From Heliocidaris erythrogramma (Eukaryota; Echinodermata; Echinoidea; Camarodonta; Echinometridae), in NCBI GenBank assembly GCA_025617745.1, contig CM046853.1, positions 7,622,873 to 7,686,872 on the forward strand: a DNA stretch of 64,000 nucleotides. Direction: 5' to 3'. Shown here piece by piece: positions 50,479-60,931 of this stretch; position 1 is the stretch's first letter; each line of letters opens with the position of its first letter. The position numbers and the translations under genes are program-made. Under the pieces are notes generated by a model. That model saw only the letters and a program-made list of their open reading frames with translations, was not told the origin of the DNA and did no database searches.

Positions 50479-51547
50479 AATAATAGCTTTTAATAGAAAA
50501 CTATTTGAGGCGAATATATGTCAAATTAAGCATGTTGTAGATGAAAATGGCCATTTAAGGCCAGTTAGCTATTTCCTACAAAAAGGTCTTGATGCCTACG
50601 ATTTATTCAACATTAGTAACATTTATTCAGCTTTGCCAGTGTATTTGAAAAAGAAAAAGATGAAGAGATAAATGATACATCGATTACTCGGAACTGATGT
50701 ATAAAGTAGGCGATAAAATAATATCATATGAAGGACTGACTTCTAAATTATGTTATAAAATCTTTATAGATCATATAAAGGAAAACTTTGCATTTAGACA
50801 CGCGGTAATAACACATTTAAATACTAAGTCTGGAGTTGCGACTTGCTTTTTGACTTTTTTTTTTAAATTACGTGAATTTCAGTTTAGATTATTACATAGT
50901 ATCCTATATTGTAATGATAAATTGTATCAATTTGGTATTTTATCATCTAACTTGTGTTCTTTCTGTGGAAAGGAAATTGAGGTATACAACCACTTGTTCA
51001 TGAAGTGTCAATTGGTTAAAAAATTGTGGCAATAAATTGGGGAACAAATGAAATTGATGCACTTAAATACTTTAAAATGGGAGGACATTTTAGTTGGTTT
51101 AGATGGAAAATCAGAAAAACATATGTACATTAACCACTTAATTATACTAATAAAATATATGATATACAATGCGAGATCAAAAGGAACGCCCCCAACAAAG
51201 AAAGAAATCTATAATGCACTTTTAGAAAGTAAAGATAATGAAATCAACGTAAAAAGCAATAGCTTGAAATAAGTTAAGTCTACATCTAAAAATATGGACT
51301 TATTTGAATGTTGGACGGAAGGAGGACATACAAGATAATATTACAAACGGCTTTAAAAAAAAATTCATTGTTACAATTGCCCTATATACTTTAATTTGTC
51401 ACCTATGATTTTAATCTATACCTTGTTCAGTTAGTTGTATTGTCTATTGCCATGTTGAATTATATTGTGTAATCAATGCTTAATTTGTAATATTCATTTT
51501 GAAAATCTGAATCAAGGAATAAAAGAATTATAAAAAGAAAAAAAAAG
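50479..51547 (+). mobile_element. LINE 3' end, L1/Tx1-like, with A-rich tail
   Basis: Coding remnant to 51,269, then a 3' UTR with AATAAA near 51,513 and an A-rich tail at about 51,530-51,547. It starts directly after a (GT)n run, so the insertion was heavily 5'-truncated or started inside the microsatellite. No target duplication is clear. Confidence 0.75.
50482..51269 (+). pseudogene. C-terminal domain of L1/Tx1-like LINE ORF2
   Basis: Three pieces in changing frames: NRKLFEANICQIKHVVDENG (to 50,668); TSKLCYKIFIDHIKENF, KLREFQFRLLHSILYCNDKL and LCSFCGKEIEVYNHLFMKC (50,697-51,032); and WEDILVGLDGK with a C-terminal tail (51,048-51,269). The CX2C-X8-H-X4-C pattern is the zinc-knuckle-like motif found after the reverse transcriptase in L1/Tx1 elements. 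The RT core is absent. Confidence 0.8.
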
Positions 51548-52167
51548 TAAACGTTTGAATACCGTAAGTGTGGTTGTAGATGACTAAAATCAGTAGAGAA
51601 TGTTGGATATTTGCAGGTTAAAAATTGTCATATTTCCCAAATTATTTTCTGTTCACATGTTTTTTTCAGAGTTTATTTTTGCTTTTGATTTGATGATGAA
51701 TAGACCAAAGCATACCCATTTCGATCACATTTGATTATTTTCCAGGTTCTTGAAAGATAGTATTCAAATAATGATGGGCAACCCTGCACTATAGCCGGGT
51801 ATATTGCGCAATCACTTTTACCGCAATCGACGGTGGAGGCAATTTCTCAGCAGCCCTTAGAATTAACTAACTGGGAAATATGTTTCCAGAGTACATGTAC
51901 AATCCATGTAATTGAGGTAGCATGAATAATTATATCCAGCTATAGTGCAGTATTGCCTAATCATGATGTGCTTGTTGTTCATTGCCAATATGTAGGAGGT
52001 GGGAACAGGAGCAATGTTTGGAATTTAAGTTTTTAAAGTTAAAGACAACTTTTTAACCTGTCCATTTGCTTTGAAAAAGTAGACAATTTCGCATAAGGGC
52101 AGATGGAGCACTAACAGTAGATGTCTTGTACATGTAGATGTCTTGTGCCCAGTGATCACTGAACCAC
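51548..52167. other. Spacer; no gene seen
   Basis: Low-GC sequence with no recognised gene, repeat end or RNA. Confidence 0.5.
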
Positions 52168-52410
52168 TGAACCACTTCACCACTTCTCAATAAGAAGTGT
52201 AAACAATTGGAATGCCATACCTAATAATGTAGTTAATGCTACCACCATAAACCAATACAAGTCATCCCTAGAAAGATATTGGAGAAACAATCCAATTAAA
52301 TTTGAACCATACCTAAGATGGGATGGAGCAGTAAATAAGTTTAGCTTCCAGTCTCTATACAAGTATACCCCAAAAAAGTAAGTAACATCCACGTTCCCAC
52401 ACAATAACAG
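52168..52410 (+). pseudogene. LINE extreme C-terminus remnant
   Basis: From about 52,174 an unlisted plus-strand frame reads SIRSVNNWNAIPNNVVNATT, INQYKSSLERYW and KFSFQSLYKYTPKK before TAA near 52,380. The pattern NxWNxxPxxVVxAxxxxxFKxxLxxxW is typical of the last 50 residues of jockey/CR1-type LINE ORF2. Only the 3' end was inserted or survives. Confidence 0.65.
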
Positions 52411-52869
52411 TCTGAAAATGTAGACTAATAATTGATATCGCGCGCCTCTATCGGAAAGTTTCGGTCAACGAACGTAGAGGGCGGCAACACTTTGCAGTCT
52501 TGCTATGAGGAAGGTTCACTTCTTACGCGCATGCAGTTGAAGTGCGCGCACATTTTGGGAGGCATGCCAACAAAACCATAAATCGAAGTAATACAATGAC
52601 GGATTGATAGCAACATGAAGACAAAAGGAGATACTATGAATAGATGCAGATTTCAAAAGAAATATATAATGCAAGAATACATTATTTGAAACATTATTCT
52701 ATTCATGATACCGTGTAAATTTTATTTCTATAATCTATAATCTTACCGTAAATCGGCACCTTTGTGATCAGTGATTGTACCAGTGTGCTAAATTCATGAC
52801 GTTTTCGGCAAGCTGATTTTGTGACCACTCGCAATGCATTTCGGGATAGGGGTAACCTCTCTCCCGCTG

Positions 52870-54214
52870 GCGTCTTTTTTTTTGGTAACCAAGCCTAGGC
52901 AGATTTCGCATTTTTTCATGAATATTCATGACGCAGGGTCGGGAAACGGTTCCGATTGGTCTTCATGAAAGCACGGTCGGTGGGGGAAAAAAGTCCCTGG
53001 CCTGCACGTACGTACGTACGCATATTACGTGCAGCGCTATATTTCGATCGTGTGTGTTCAACGTGTAGGCGCCTAGCCTACGTTCATGTATGTATTGTTT
53101 AATTCTCAACATATTCACCCCACCTATGCAATGTGACACGTAAAAAATTGGATTGAGCAGTCAATTTCAAAATCAAGTTTTGCATTAATTTATTGCATGT
53201 GCGTAGATCTAATTTAGTAATTAGCTCTTTTGAGGACACCCTCCTTTTCCGACCAAAATTGACACTGCCACTGGCATTACTCTGAAAATAGGTCTAGACC
53301 TAGGCTATGCGTATATTGACAATTGCCCATCGTAATGTTCTCCACAAATGAACTTTACAACAATATGCAGAATCAAGACACAGACTCTAGGATAGGTCTA
53401 ACAACGTGAGTCGGCATAATAGAAATTAAATTTCCTTGCATGCACACTGTAATTACCACTTGCACCCTGCTCCTGTAAACGCACATTGCCCTGAGTTAGA
53501 AGAACTACAGGAGTCTTCAGGACTGAAAGAAGCAGACTACTACTAACGTTCCAATAGTAGTACTAACGTTAGTACCAAGAAAACAAATTATTTTGGTGAC
53601 CTTTTAGCTGATGAAAACATAGTGCATAACTAGTTATTGTAGGTAGATCTAAAATCATCTAGATGTAGATCTACCCCCATCATCAATCATTTACTAGTAC
53701 TGATTAGATCTAGGTCTAACTCATCATGCTCATTGACCTTAAAATAACATTCACTTAATCTAAACTTAACTGAAATTGAAAATTGTAACAAAATTGGTCT
53801 AGGGGGCCTAGTTAGAGTAGATCTAGAGTAGTTAGAGTCTTGGCTAGACATACTTGTCTGCAAATTTGATGATATCACACCATCACATTCCGATTCCATT
53901 TTGAAGTTGGGTCTACCACACGTCTATTATTAGGCCAGCATTTTGAGGGATACGTGGAGGCAATTCTAACTCTTATAGATCTAACTTAGATCGATAATAG
54001 ATTCAGTGCAAAAACGTAGGCTAGGCGCCTACACGTTGAACACATACGATCATAATATGCATACGTGCGTGCAGGCCAGGGACTTTTTTCCCCCACCGTA
54101 CCGGCGACCGTGCTTTCATGAAGACCAATCGGAACCGTTTCCCGACCCTGCGTCATGAATATTCATGAAAAAATGCGAAATCTGCCTAGGCTTGGTTACA
54201 AAAAAAAAAGACGC
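52870..54214. mobile_element. 1.35-kb long-arm foldback with 9-bp target duplication (Mutator-like)
   Basis: CTCCCGCTG lies on both sides (52,861-52,869 and 54,215-54,223). Arms of more than 200 bp mirror each other: GCGTCTTTTTTTTTGGTAAC, GCCTAGGCAGATTTCGCATT, CATGAATATTCATGACGCAG, GGAAACGGTTCCGATTGG, GTCCCTGGCCTGCACG and GTGTAGGCGCCTAGCCTACG all return inverted. Long TIRs with a 9-bp duplication are the hallmark of Mutator-like and foldback elements. The roughly 0.9-kb middle is low-GC and encodes no transposase. Confidence 0.88.
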
Positions 54215-54223
54215 CTCCCGCTG

Positions 54224-54840
54224 CGGGCGTACTGCTGAAATTAAATAAAATCCATTCGCTGATCCATCAAAATGCGGTACCAATGAATGCGTCGTCTGCT
54301 GAGCTTGTTAATGGTATACAGTCTAGCTAGCGTCAGCGTAGGCGGCTGGGCAAGGCGAGGGAAAGGTACCGAGCGTCATACCATCTCGCTGCACTGGACG
54401 TGCCCGAGGACGTATATATAGCTGTGCTGTCAGGGTATGAATATTTCATAATTTATGATAACGGCTAAACACATCCATAAAACAAAAACAAACAAACAAA
54501 CAAACAGCAACAACCACAACGTTAAAGGCAACACCAGTGATTCTTGCTGCAGGGAATTTAATTGGAAATTGGAAATTTTGACATGAATTCAATTCATATC
54601 TTTTATTTAAAAAGTTTTAAATAATTCTATTCATTAATTTTTGGTTATTCGTGATTTATTTTTTGTATTATTTTTTTATTTTTTTTAAAATCAATTAATA
54701 GTCAATATTATTATTATTAGGTGTGTATTTATGTATGTATATATTCATTTATTAACCTATTTCATTGTTATTATTTTTAGAGGAGGGGTTAAGCTAAATT
54801 TAATTTGACATCGCCACCACTTCTATTCAGACCTCACCCA
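54224..54840. other. Spacer; no gene seen
   Basis: GC-richer DNA around 54,300-54,430, then an AAACAAACAAAC run and T-rich stretches. No exon is recognised. Confidence 0.5.
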
Positions 54841-55178
54841 GGGGCGGATCCAGGATTGAGTATAAGAGGGGCACACAAATGAAGGTTTGTCAAGGTAGAC
54901 CCTATTTTGTTGGTCTCGCCAGCTTCTCGAAATGTCGTTCTGGAGGGGGGGGGGCGTTTGTAAACAACAACAAAATTTTGCCAGACCTTCAAAATTTGCT
55001 CAGTGGGTGGGGGGGGGGGGGGGGTTATGGGGTCCAGTTTCCCCTCCATAATTTGCTGACAAGCAAAAAAAAAAAAAAAAGAAAAAAGGTCTTCATTATA
55101 AAAGGGGACACAAAATGCATACTTTTCTTCCAAAGGGGGGGGGGGGGGCCAGGGGCCGGAAGTGCCCCCCTGGATCCA
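54841..55178. mobile_element. 0.34-kb MITE with G tracts (GGGGCGGATCCAGG ends)
   Basis: GGGGCGGATCCAGG at the left and CCCCCCTGGATCC at the right are inverse. Three G tracts (about 54,943, 55,009 and 55,135) and a 17-A run lie inside. The overlapping Pro/Gly-rich frames on both strands result from these tracts. Confidence 0.7.
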
Positions 55179-55696
55179 ACCCTTCTCTCTTTCCTTTTCA
55201 CCATATCTTCTCAGTTTCGCCTTTTCTCATCTTTTTGTCTTCCCTCTCTATCTCATACATACACCTTGATCACACGTCCTAGTTCATTCACCCCTCCCCT
55301 ATATGGTTCATTTCATTGATATAATGTGCAAGGACCTTTATCATGTTCACAGAATAATTTTCAATTACAAGTATATATTTCTCACAATCAAGATTTAAGG
55401 TACAATAGTTTATACACGTCGATTCAGAAATATGTTTATATTTTTTTACTTTTTATTGAATATTTTCTTGCATGCAGAAATGAGGACAGTTTTTAGAGAA
55501 GTTTAGACATTGTCTTGCTTCTTAATAATATACTACAATACAATATAGTTCCATCACAGCCGACTTGTCAAGGTCAAATAATATTCTCTTAGTACAAATT
55601 ATGGACATGCATTTAAAAAAAAAAATTTCAATCTAAATGAATCACTCGTTATTAATTTCAATCCCTTTCCAAGAAGTAAATTATTTGAATTACAAT
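55179..55696. other. Spacer; no gene seen
   Basis: CT-rich then low-GC sequence with no recognised feature. Confidence 0.5.
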
Positions 55697-55700
55697 TTAA

Positions 55701-56422
55701 CCCTAACTAGGCCGGGGTATTTTGGGAGTTCTTATGGTCGACAACGGTTGACTCTGCGCGCATGAAATTGGACACAGATGTAGATTAACTTGTGTAGAAC
55801 ACAATCCCGAAGTTTTTTTTTCTCAGAAATGGTAAATTTTGCTATATGAAGATGAAAATGGATTGAATATTGGCTGTAACTGGACCTCTAAGACTCACAA
55901 ATAGATAAAAAGAAAGAAAATTGGGTAAAACGGTGTTTTATTAAATTTGCATAACTCATTAATATGCAAATTAGCTGTGTCATGTGTATTACAAGCCAAT
56001 AATGTATTTCTTTGTTTTATTCTGATGTATTTCTTTGTTTTTAATCTTATGTATTTTTTTGTTTTTGAATTTTAATGTATTCTATTGTTTGCCAACAATA
56101 AAGCATATTTGTTAAATAAATATTGTGATAATAAACAAGACATTGTAATGATTACTAGGAATGATTACTTATTTGCCATAGGCTAATACACACATGAATG
56201 GAGAATTTGATCATTTTGCTTGACATGTGATCAATAATTGTAATCTGACACCAGAACCGTATCACCGATCCACATAAATGAGGTATCAAAATGTACGTGA
56301 AACATCAGGGAAAAATGTCATGAAATTTGAGCGCGAAAGATTCAGCCGTCGCGAGGCCACGTACAAAATTCGGGAGGGGGGGGGGGGCCTCCCAGGCCCC
56401 CCCCCCCCCGGCCTAGTTAAGG
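55701..56422. mobile_element. 0.72-kb TTAA-flanked element (CCCTAACTAGGCCGGGG)
   Basis: TTAA-CCCTAACTAGGCCGGGG at the left mirrors CCCCGGCCTAGTTAAGG-TTAA at the right. CCC termini with a TTAA target fit piggyBac/Kolobok-type movement. The centre contains ATGTATTTCTTTGTTTT repeats. G and C tracts lie just inside the right end. No transposase. Confidence 0.82.
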
Positions 56423-56426
56423 TTAA

Positions 56427-57037
56427 AGATTATTTACCCACTACACCCCTACAAAGAAGAAATGACATAAGAAAAAATGACCATCTAATTTCTGTTCAAC
56501 ACACACCAATGACAACAATTTTACTCCTAAAAAACAAAGATAATTTAGACAGTTGTAAGAACTCTTTAAATGATCCATCTCCTTTTAGGTTGGTACATGT
56601 ATATTGCATGTTACTATTATTATAAATCTAACTATAAAAAAGGGGCAGGAGGAACACACATAGAGATCTAATTAGATAGTTTCAAGTCAAATGAAGTGTT
56701 GAATAGTATGAATTTTCTCAGTAGATAATGAATAAAATAATTATTTACTTAATAATTTATAAATTCATAGAATCAGATAAGATTATTATTAGTTTGTGAT
56801 ACACTGGGGGCAGATTTAATAAAGGAGTGGCCCTGGCAGTGCTTATCTTAATATCATTTAGGGGCCCTGTAATCTCACTATATAGGCCACACAGAAGAGG
56901 AAGACCTCCTCACAATAACGAGCTACTATAACAAAATGGCTGCATGTGACTACAACATTTGAAATGGGGAGGGGGTGGGTAAAATGGTCAAGATATAATT
57001 GAAGAACTTTAAACTCCTGTTCAGTCATTCTAATTAT
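56427..57037. other. Spacer; no gene seen
   Basis: Low-GC sequence without recognised gene or repeat ends. Confidence 0.5.
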
Positions 57038-57306
57038 AATAATATACATGTATGTCCATTTATATAGCGCAACTACTATACAAATATACTATCTGCCTTT
57101 AATTACCGCAGCTTTAGCCGAGCCGCCATGAAAGGCGCTAAGGCATTTAAGCAATTTCTCCCAACCGGTACCCATTTACTTCACCTGGGTGGAGAGTGAC
57201 AAATGTAGATGACTGTTTTGCCATTAGCGCTGCGGCAGGATTCGAACCGTGAACCATATGATCCACAGTCTGGTGACGTATTCGTATACACTAGACCACG
57301 ACACCT
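57038..57306 (-). mobile_element. Second copy of the tRNA-His-like SINE
   Basis: Same body and head as at 40,635-40,910 (TTACTTCACCTGGGTGGAGA, GAGCCGCCATGAAAGGCGCT, anticodon loop CTGTGGA with GTG). It has extra bases, TTCGTATA, within the D-arm, and small losses such as ATGACTGTTTTGCC, so it is an independent older or separately mutated copy. Confidence 0.85.
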
Positions 57307-57364
57307 CAACATGCATATTATACTTGAATCCAGATATGATTTTAATATGAAGAAATGAGGTAAC

Positions 57365-57535
57365 CTCGCTATTCATAAGGACCGCTTATTCATAATGCAT
57401 GAGTAAATGAATAGCGGTCCTTCTAAATAGACAAATTACCATTATTCATAACTATTCATAAGAACTGCTATTCATAACGTGTGTTAAATGAATATAGTGG
57501 TTTTCTATGAATAGCTGTCCTTTTGAATACCAAGC
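57365..57535. repeat. Diverged relative of the 26-bp satellite
   Basis: CGCTATTCATAAGGACCGCT, TGAATAGCGGTCCTT, GAACTGCTATTCATAA and TGAATAGCTGTCC occur in both orientations. The decayed end of the satellite at 3,780-3,915 uses the same GAATAGCGGTCC form, so the two loci belong to one family. Confidence 0.7.
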
Positions 57536-57931
57536 GGACCCAGAAGAGATACATGTTGATCAAAGCAGGGGGCTATTTTACAGAAGAGCTGAAGTAGAAA
57601 TCCATATCTGTCGAAAGAAAAGAGGAAAGATTTTAGAAAATAGCATCCATTGTGTATTTGATAATTAAACAAGCAACAATTAGAATTAAAATAAAACCCT
57701 GAAACTTCCAGCTTCCTATTAACACAGTTAGCATCAACTCTTTATATGAAATGGAATAATAAGTGTGAATTCTCAAAAGTATTTAAAGAGGAAAAAAGTT
57801 GGACACATAAAATTTTCAAGGCTATTCAAAAACAACCAAATTAGTAAAGTCTGAAGAAAATTCAGTTGGTATCACGGTTTATGTGAAAAAAAATATGTGT
57901 ACCTAAATTGTATTGAGGTACTAATAACAAC
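57536..57931. other. Spacer; no gene seen
   Basis: Low-GC sequence, no recognised feature. Confidence 0.5.
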
Positions 57932-58130
57932 CAGGGGCGTCGATTATGCAATGGCAGTTGCCCCCCCCCCCCCCCCGATAATATTGAGAGGGCAAATATA
58001 TCATTTTGCCCCCCCCCCTCCCGTAACCGTGGATAAGCTGGTAATTAAGAGGCGTTGAAAAAATCATATAAAGTACTATTAGGCTGTTTTGCCCCCCCCC
58101 CCCCAATCCAAAAACGGATCGACACCCCTG
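57932..58130. mobile_element. 199-bp MITE with C tracts (CAGGGGCGTCGAT ends)
   Basis: CAGGGGCGTCGAT and GATCGACACCCCTG are inverted ends; three C tracts lie between. The Gly-rich minus-strand frame reflects the C tracts. Confidence 0.75.
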
Positions 58131-58188
58131 ATAGCAATCTTACTCTTACAGCATAGACCTACCATGCAAAACTGGAGCAGCTAAGTAT

Positions 58189-58250
58189 TTATTTGTTCCT
58201 CTCAGAATTTGTCTTCATTCTCAGCGGTAAGCCTTCATCTTCATCATCAT
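58189..58250 (-). other. Candidate 3'-terminal coding exon, minus strand
   Basis: On the minus strand a CTATTTTACAG acceptor is followed by a short frame reading DDEDEGLPLRMKTNSERNK and TAA. The exon would start in phase 1. The acidic start and ordinary composition differ from the surrounding repeats, but it is only about 62 bases and no partner exon could be joined with confidence. Confidence 0.25.
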
Positions 58251-59365
58251 CTGTAAAATAGATGAAGGAGAGTCGTGTAGAGAAGCATTATTATGTATTA
58301 AGAAAAAAAAATGAGATACGCTCATCCTCACCCTCGTGATCTTTTCAAAGAGGATAGATACTAACTGCATGTACAATCCATCCTAAAATATTTGTGGATT
58401 TTAATAAAAGTGTAATGTATTCACCCATCTTATTTTGTTTTGTTTCTGTTTGCATTAATTAATGAAATGTTTAATATAATAATTAAGGGGGACTAAAAAT
58501 TCTATTTATACTGCCATCACACTGAACATTCCCTAAAGATCTCATAATTGATTTTTAAAGACACTATTAAAAACAGCTAATTTAATATTACACTGAAGAA
58601 AACAGATCTCAGTGGTGGATAAAGGAAAAGGACAAATGAAATGTCCATTCTCTCAGAATTCTTTTGTTGTTGTTGCTGTTTTGCCGGGTTGGACAATGTA
58701 AACTAAAAACTCCCCCCCCCCCCCCCCCCCCCCCAAGTAAACCGATTCTGGATCCACTACCATTACCAGACCTATAATTTTTAGCTGTAATACCCTGTGG
58801 TAACTCCTTGGTATTATTAAGTCTAGGTCCAACTAGTTAGGTCTAGACCTACCTGTTTATTTCTCACGTCTCATCAAAGTCTTTTATAGTAGTATTCATC
58901 CGGCACCTCCAACAGTTGTTGAGTTATGTAGACCTCTAACATTAGGCTCTATTAGATCTTCAAGTAGATCAGCCACAAGTTAGTTCCTTGCCAAGTTTAT
59001 CTGAGGGCAATCAAAGTCAACATGAGACTAATGAATGTGATTACTGAAAGTCACTGAGTGAAACAACAAAGGCCATCCATATGATATATTACTCTGTGGA
59101 GATCATATATTATTACCTCTCATTAAAAGTGCTTTGATTCTGGTCTACAAATAGTAGAATCAAGACTAAATATGAACTCACTCTCTCTCTCTTGAAAATT
59201 AAAAAAAATAAAACATCATCATGCTTGCCTTTGAGTTTGACCTTGTCTCAAGTTTGTGAAAAGTTACAAGTTACAAATACAATTATCATTATGGTTAACG
59301 TTAGGGCCTAACTTTGTTAATGTTAGACCTAAGTTAGACCTATTTTGATCTAACTTAGACGATTA
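58251..59365. other. Spacer with 23-base C tract; no firm gene
   Basis: A C run at 58,712-58,734 and otherwise low-GC DNA. A possible minus-strand exon near 58,870-58,915 (frame with NTTIKDFDET before GTGAGA) does not fit the phase of the candidate terminal exon. Confidence 0.5.
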
Positions 59366-59749
59366 GGCAAACCCGGAGAATAGGGGCCGGTCTGCGCGTG
59401 CTGTATTCATTTGTGTGCAAGCAAATGTAGCCCAGCGGCGGCGGCGGCGACGATCTTGTACCAGATTCAGCGGTGAAACATTTGCGAGTTTGACTCCATT
59501 TCTCATTTTCTGGCCAAAATCGTTATGATTTTCATCAAACAACTACAAATCTGAAAGTCAAGAGGACAATATGATTATCACAGCATTAATTACTTGATTT
59601 GAAATATATTTGGAAGTTGTTTTGAACTTGATTTTGAACTTGATTAGGCCTATGAACTTGTTACATGTGTAAAGTCATTTGCCTCTGCCGATCTCCGCAC
59701 TGTAAAACATGGCACGCGTACGCCGACCTGCCCCTAATTTGGGTTTGCC
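59366..59749. mobile_element. 0.38-kb inverted-repeat element (GGCAAACCC ends)
   Basis: GGCAAACCCGGAGAATAGGG with GCCGGTCTGCGCGTGC at the left mirrors GGCACGCGTACGCCGACCTG with CCCCTAATTTGGGTTTGCC at the right. A (GCG)n stretch lies at about 59,434. No coding capacity. Confidence 0.65.
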
Positions 59750-60066
59750 CGATATTATTTATAGAAAAATATATCGATGATGATTATCACGACAAGAATT
59801 CCTTATGTCCTAGCCCCCTTATTTTTTCATTTTTGTTAAGTGTCCGGTCATCCGAATCTGATCCCCCATCCATCATCATGATCATCATCGCTCCATCCAG
59901 CATCCGAACAATTTTTTTTTAATTGAACAAATTAACGTTACACTACAGTAATTAACAGTAACACTAGTTCAGCTCTCTCTATTTTTAATTTTATTACCCT
60001 GTATTGCCAAATTTGTTTCATCATCATTTCAAATAAGTTAATCTAAATTTATAACTAAAAACAAAC

Positions 60067-60096
60067 CTTGATTGATCCATCGTCGAGCTCCGACAT
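60067..60096 (-). other. Candidate first coding exon, minus strand
   Basis: On the minus strand, ATG at 60,096 opens MSELDDGSIK and meets a GTTTGT donor in phase 0. The surrounding 150 bases are GC-richer than the region. It may belong with the candidate terminal exon at 58,189-58,250, but no linking exon was found. Confidence 0.22.
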
Positions 60097-60640
60097 GTCC
60101 GACTCTGAGTCTACTTAGGCGGTCAGATCGCGAGAGAGAACTGTATAATTATGTAGCAATAATGTACACGGTATGCACACGGTACGGACATGGATCGAAA
60201 TCGAAATACAGTGCAGTGCAGTATAGTAGCAGCGAAATATAGCAGGAAAACGTTAGTAACCTCACAAATACATATTATTGTATAGTAAAGTAAAATGATA
60301 AATTTATAACCATTTTAATCTTTTTTCTCTTGAAAATTATAAAAACCATTCAACAATATTATTGAACATAACATCTTATTTTAACATTTTAATTCAAATG
60401 TTTTTGAAAGTACAGATTGAAAAAAAATCAAATCTACAATCTACCTAAAAACCTCTCTGAGAGAAAACGGTGGTCACAGAAATTTAGCGAGGTAGACACT
60501 TAAAGAGGCCAACCAAAATGACAATGGCGGAATCTCATTAATATTCATGAGAATACAAACTATGAATATGTATATACGCATGCGCAGATAAGCTTGCGCT
60601 TAAACTTTTCGGATATAAGCTTTATTTCCGCTGTATATTG
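60097..60640. other. Spacer; no gene seen
   Basis: Low-GC sequence after a short GC-richer stretch. No repeat end recognised. Confidence 0.5.
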
Positions 60641-60644
60641 CGTG

Positions 60645-60720
60645 TAGTGAGCGTAGCTACATAGGTTAAGGCGAAGTGTATTAGTAAATGGAAGACCGTG
60701 GGTTCGATCCTCTCGACATA
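60645..60720 (+). mobile_element. tRNA-like segment ahead of T/G tracts
   Basis: GTAGCTACATAGGTTAAGGCG resembles an A box region and GTGGGTTCGATCCTCTC a B box, about 45 bases apart as in tRNA. The stems are poor. A T run and then a G run (60,734-60,756) follow, so it may be the head of a SINE. Confidence 0.4.
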
Positions 60721-60931
60721 CTTTTTTTTTGAAGGGGGGGGGGGGGGGGGGGGGGGTGGGGGACGCGGGGTAACATGGATCTTCTCCTTTTTTTCCCCCG
60801 ATTGTTTTTTCTCTCTTCTCATTAAGAAAAAAAAAATGTTTGTTGAAACATAGAAAGTATCGGATGTGATTCGAGTACAATGAATCATTATGTTTCTAAA
60901 ATGATTTCCTTTTTTAATATTATTTTGAACA

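Noticed and set aside
54834-55319. Overlapping Gly/Pro-rich frames on both strands
   Set aside because: Produced by G and A homopolymers inside a small inverted-repeat element.
58870-58915. Internal exon linking the two candidate minus-strand exons
   Set aside because: The only open frame (NTTIKDFDET before GTGAGA) leaves a phase that does not match the candidate terminal exon, and the phase-0 reading hits a stop.
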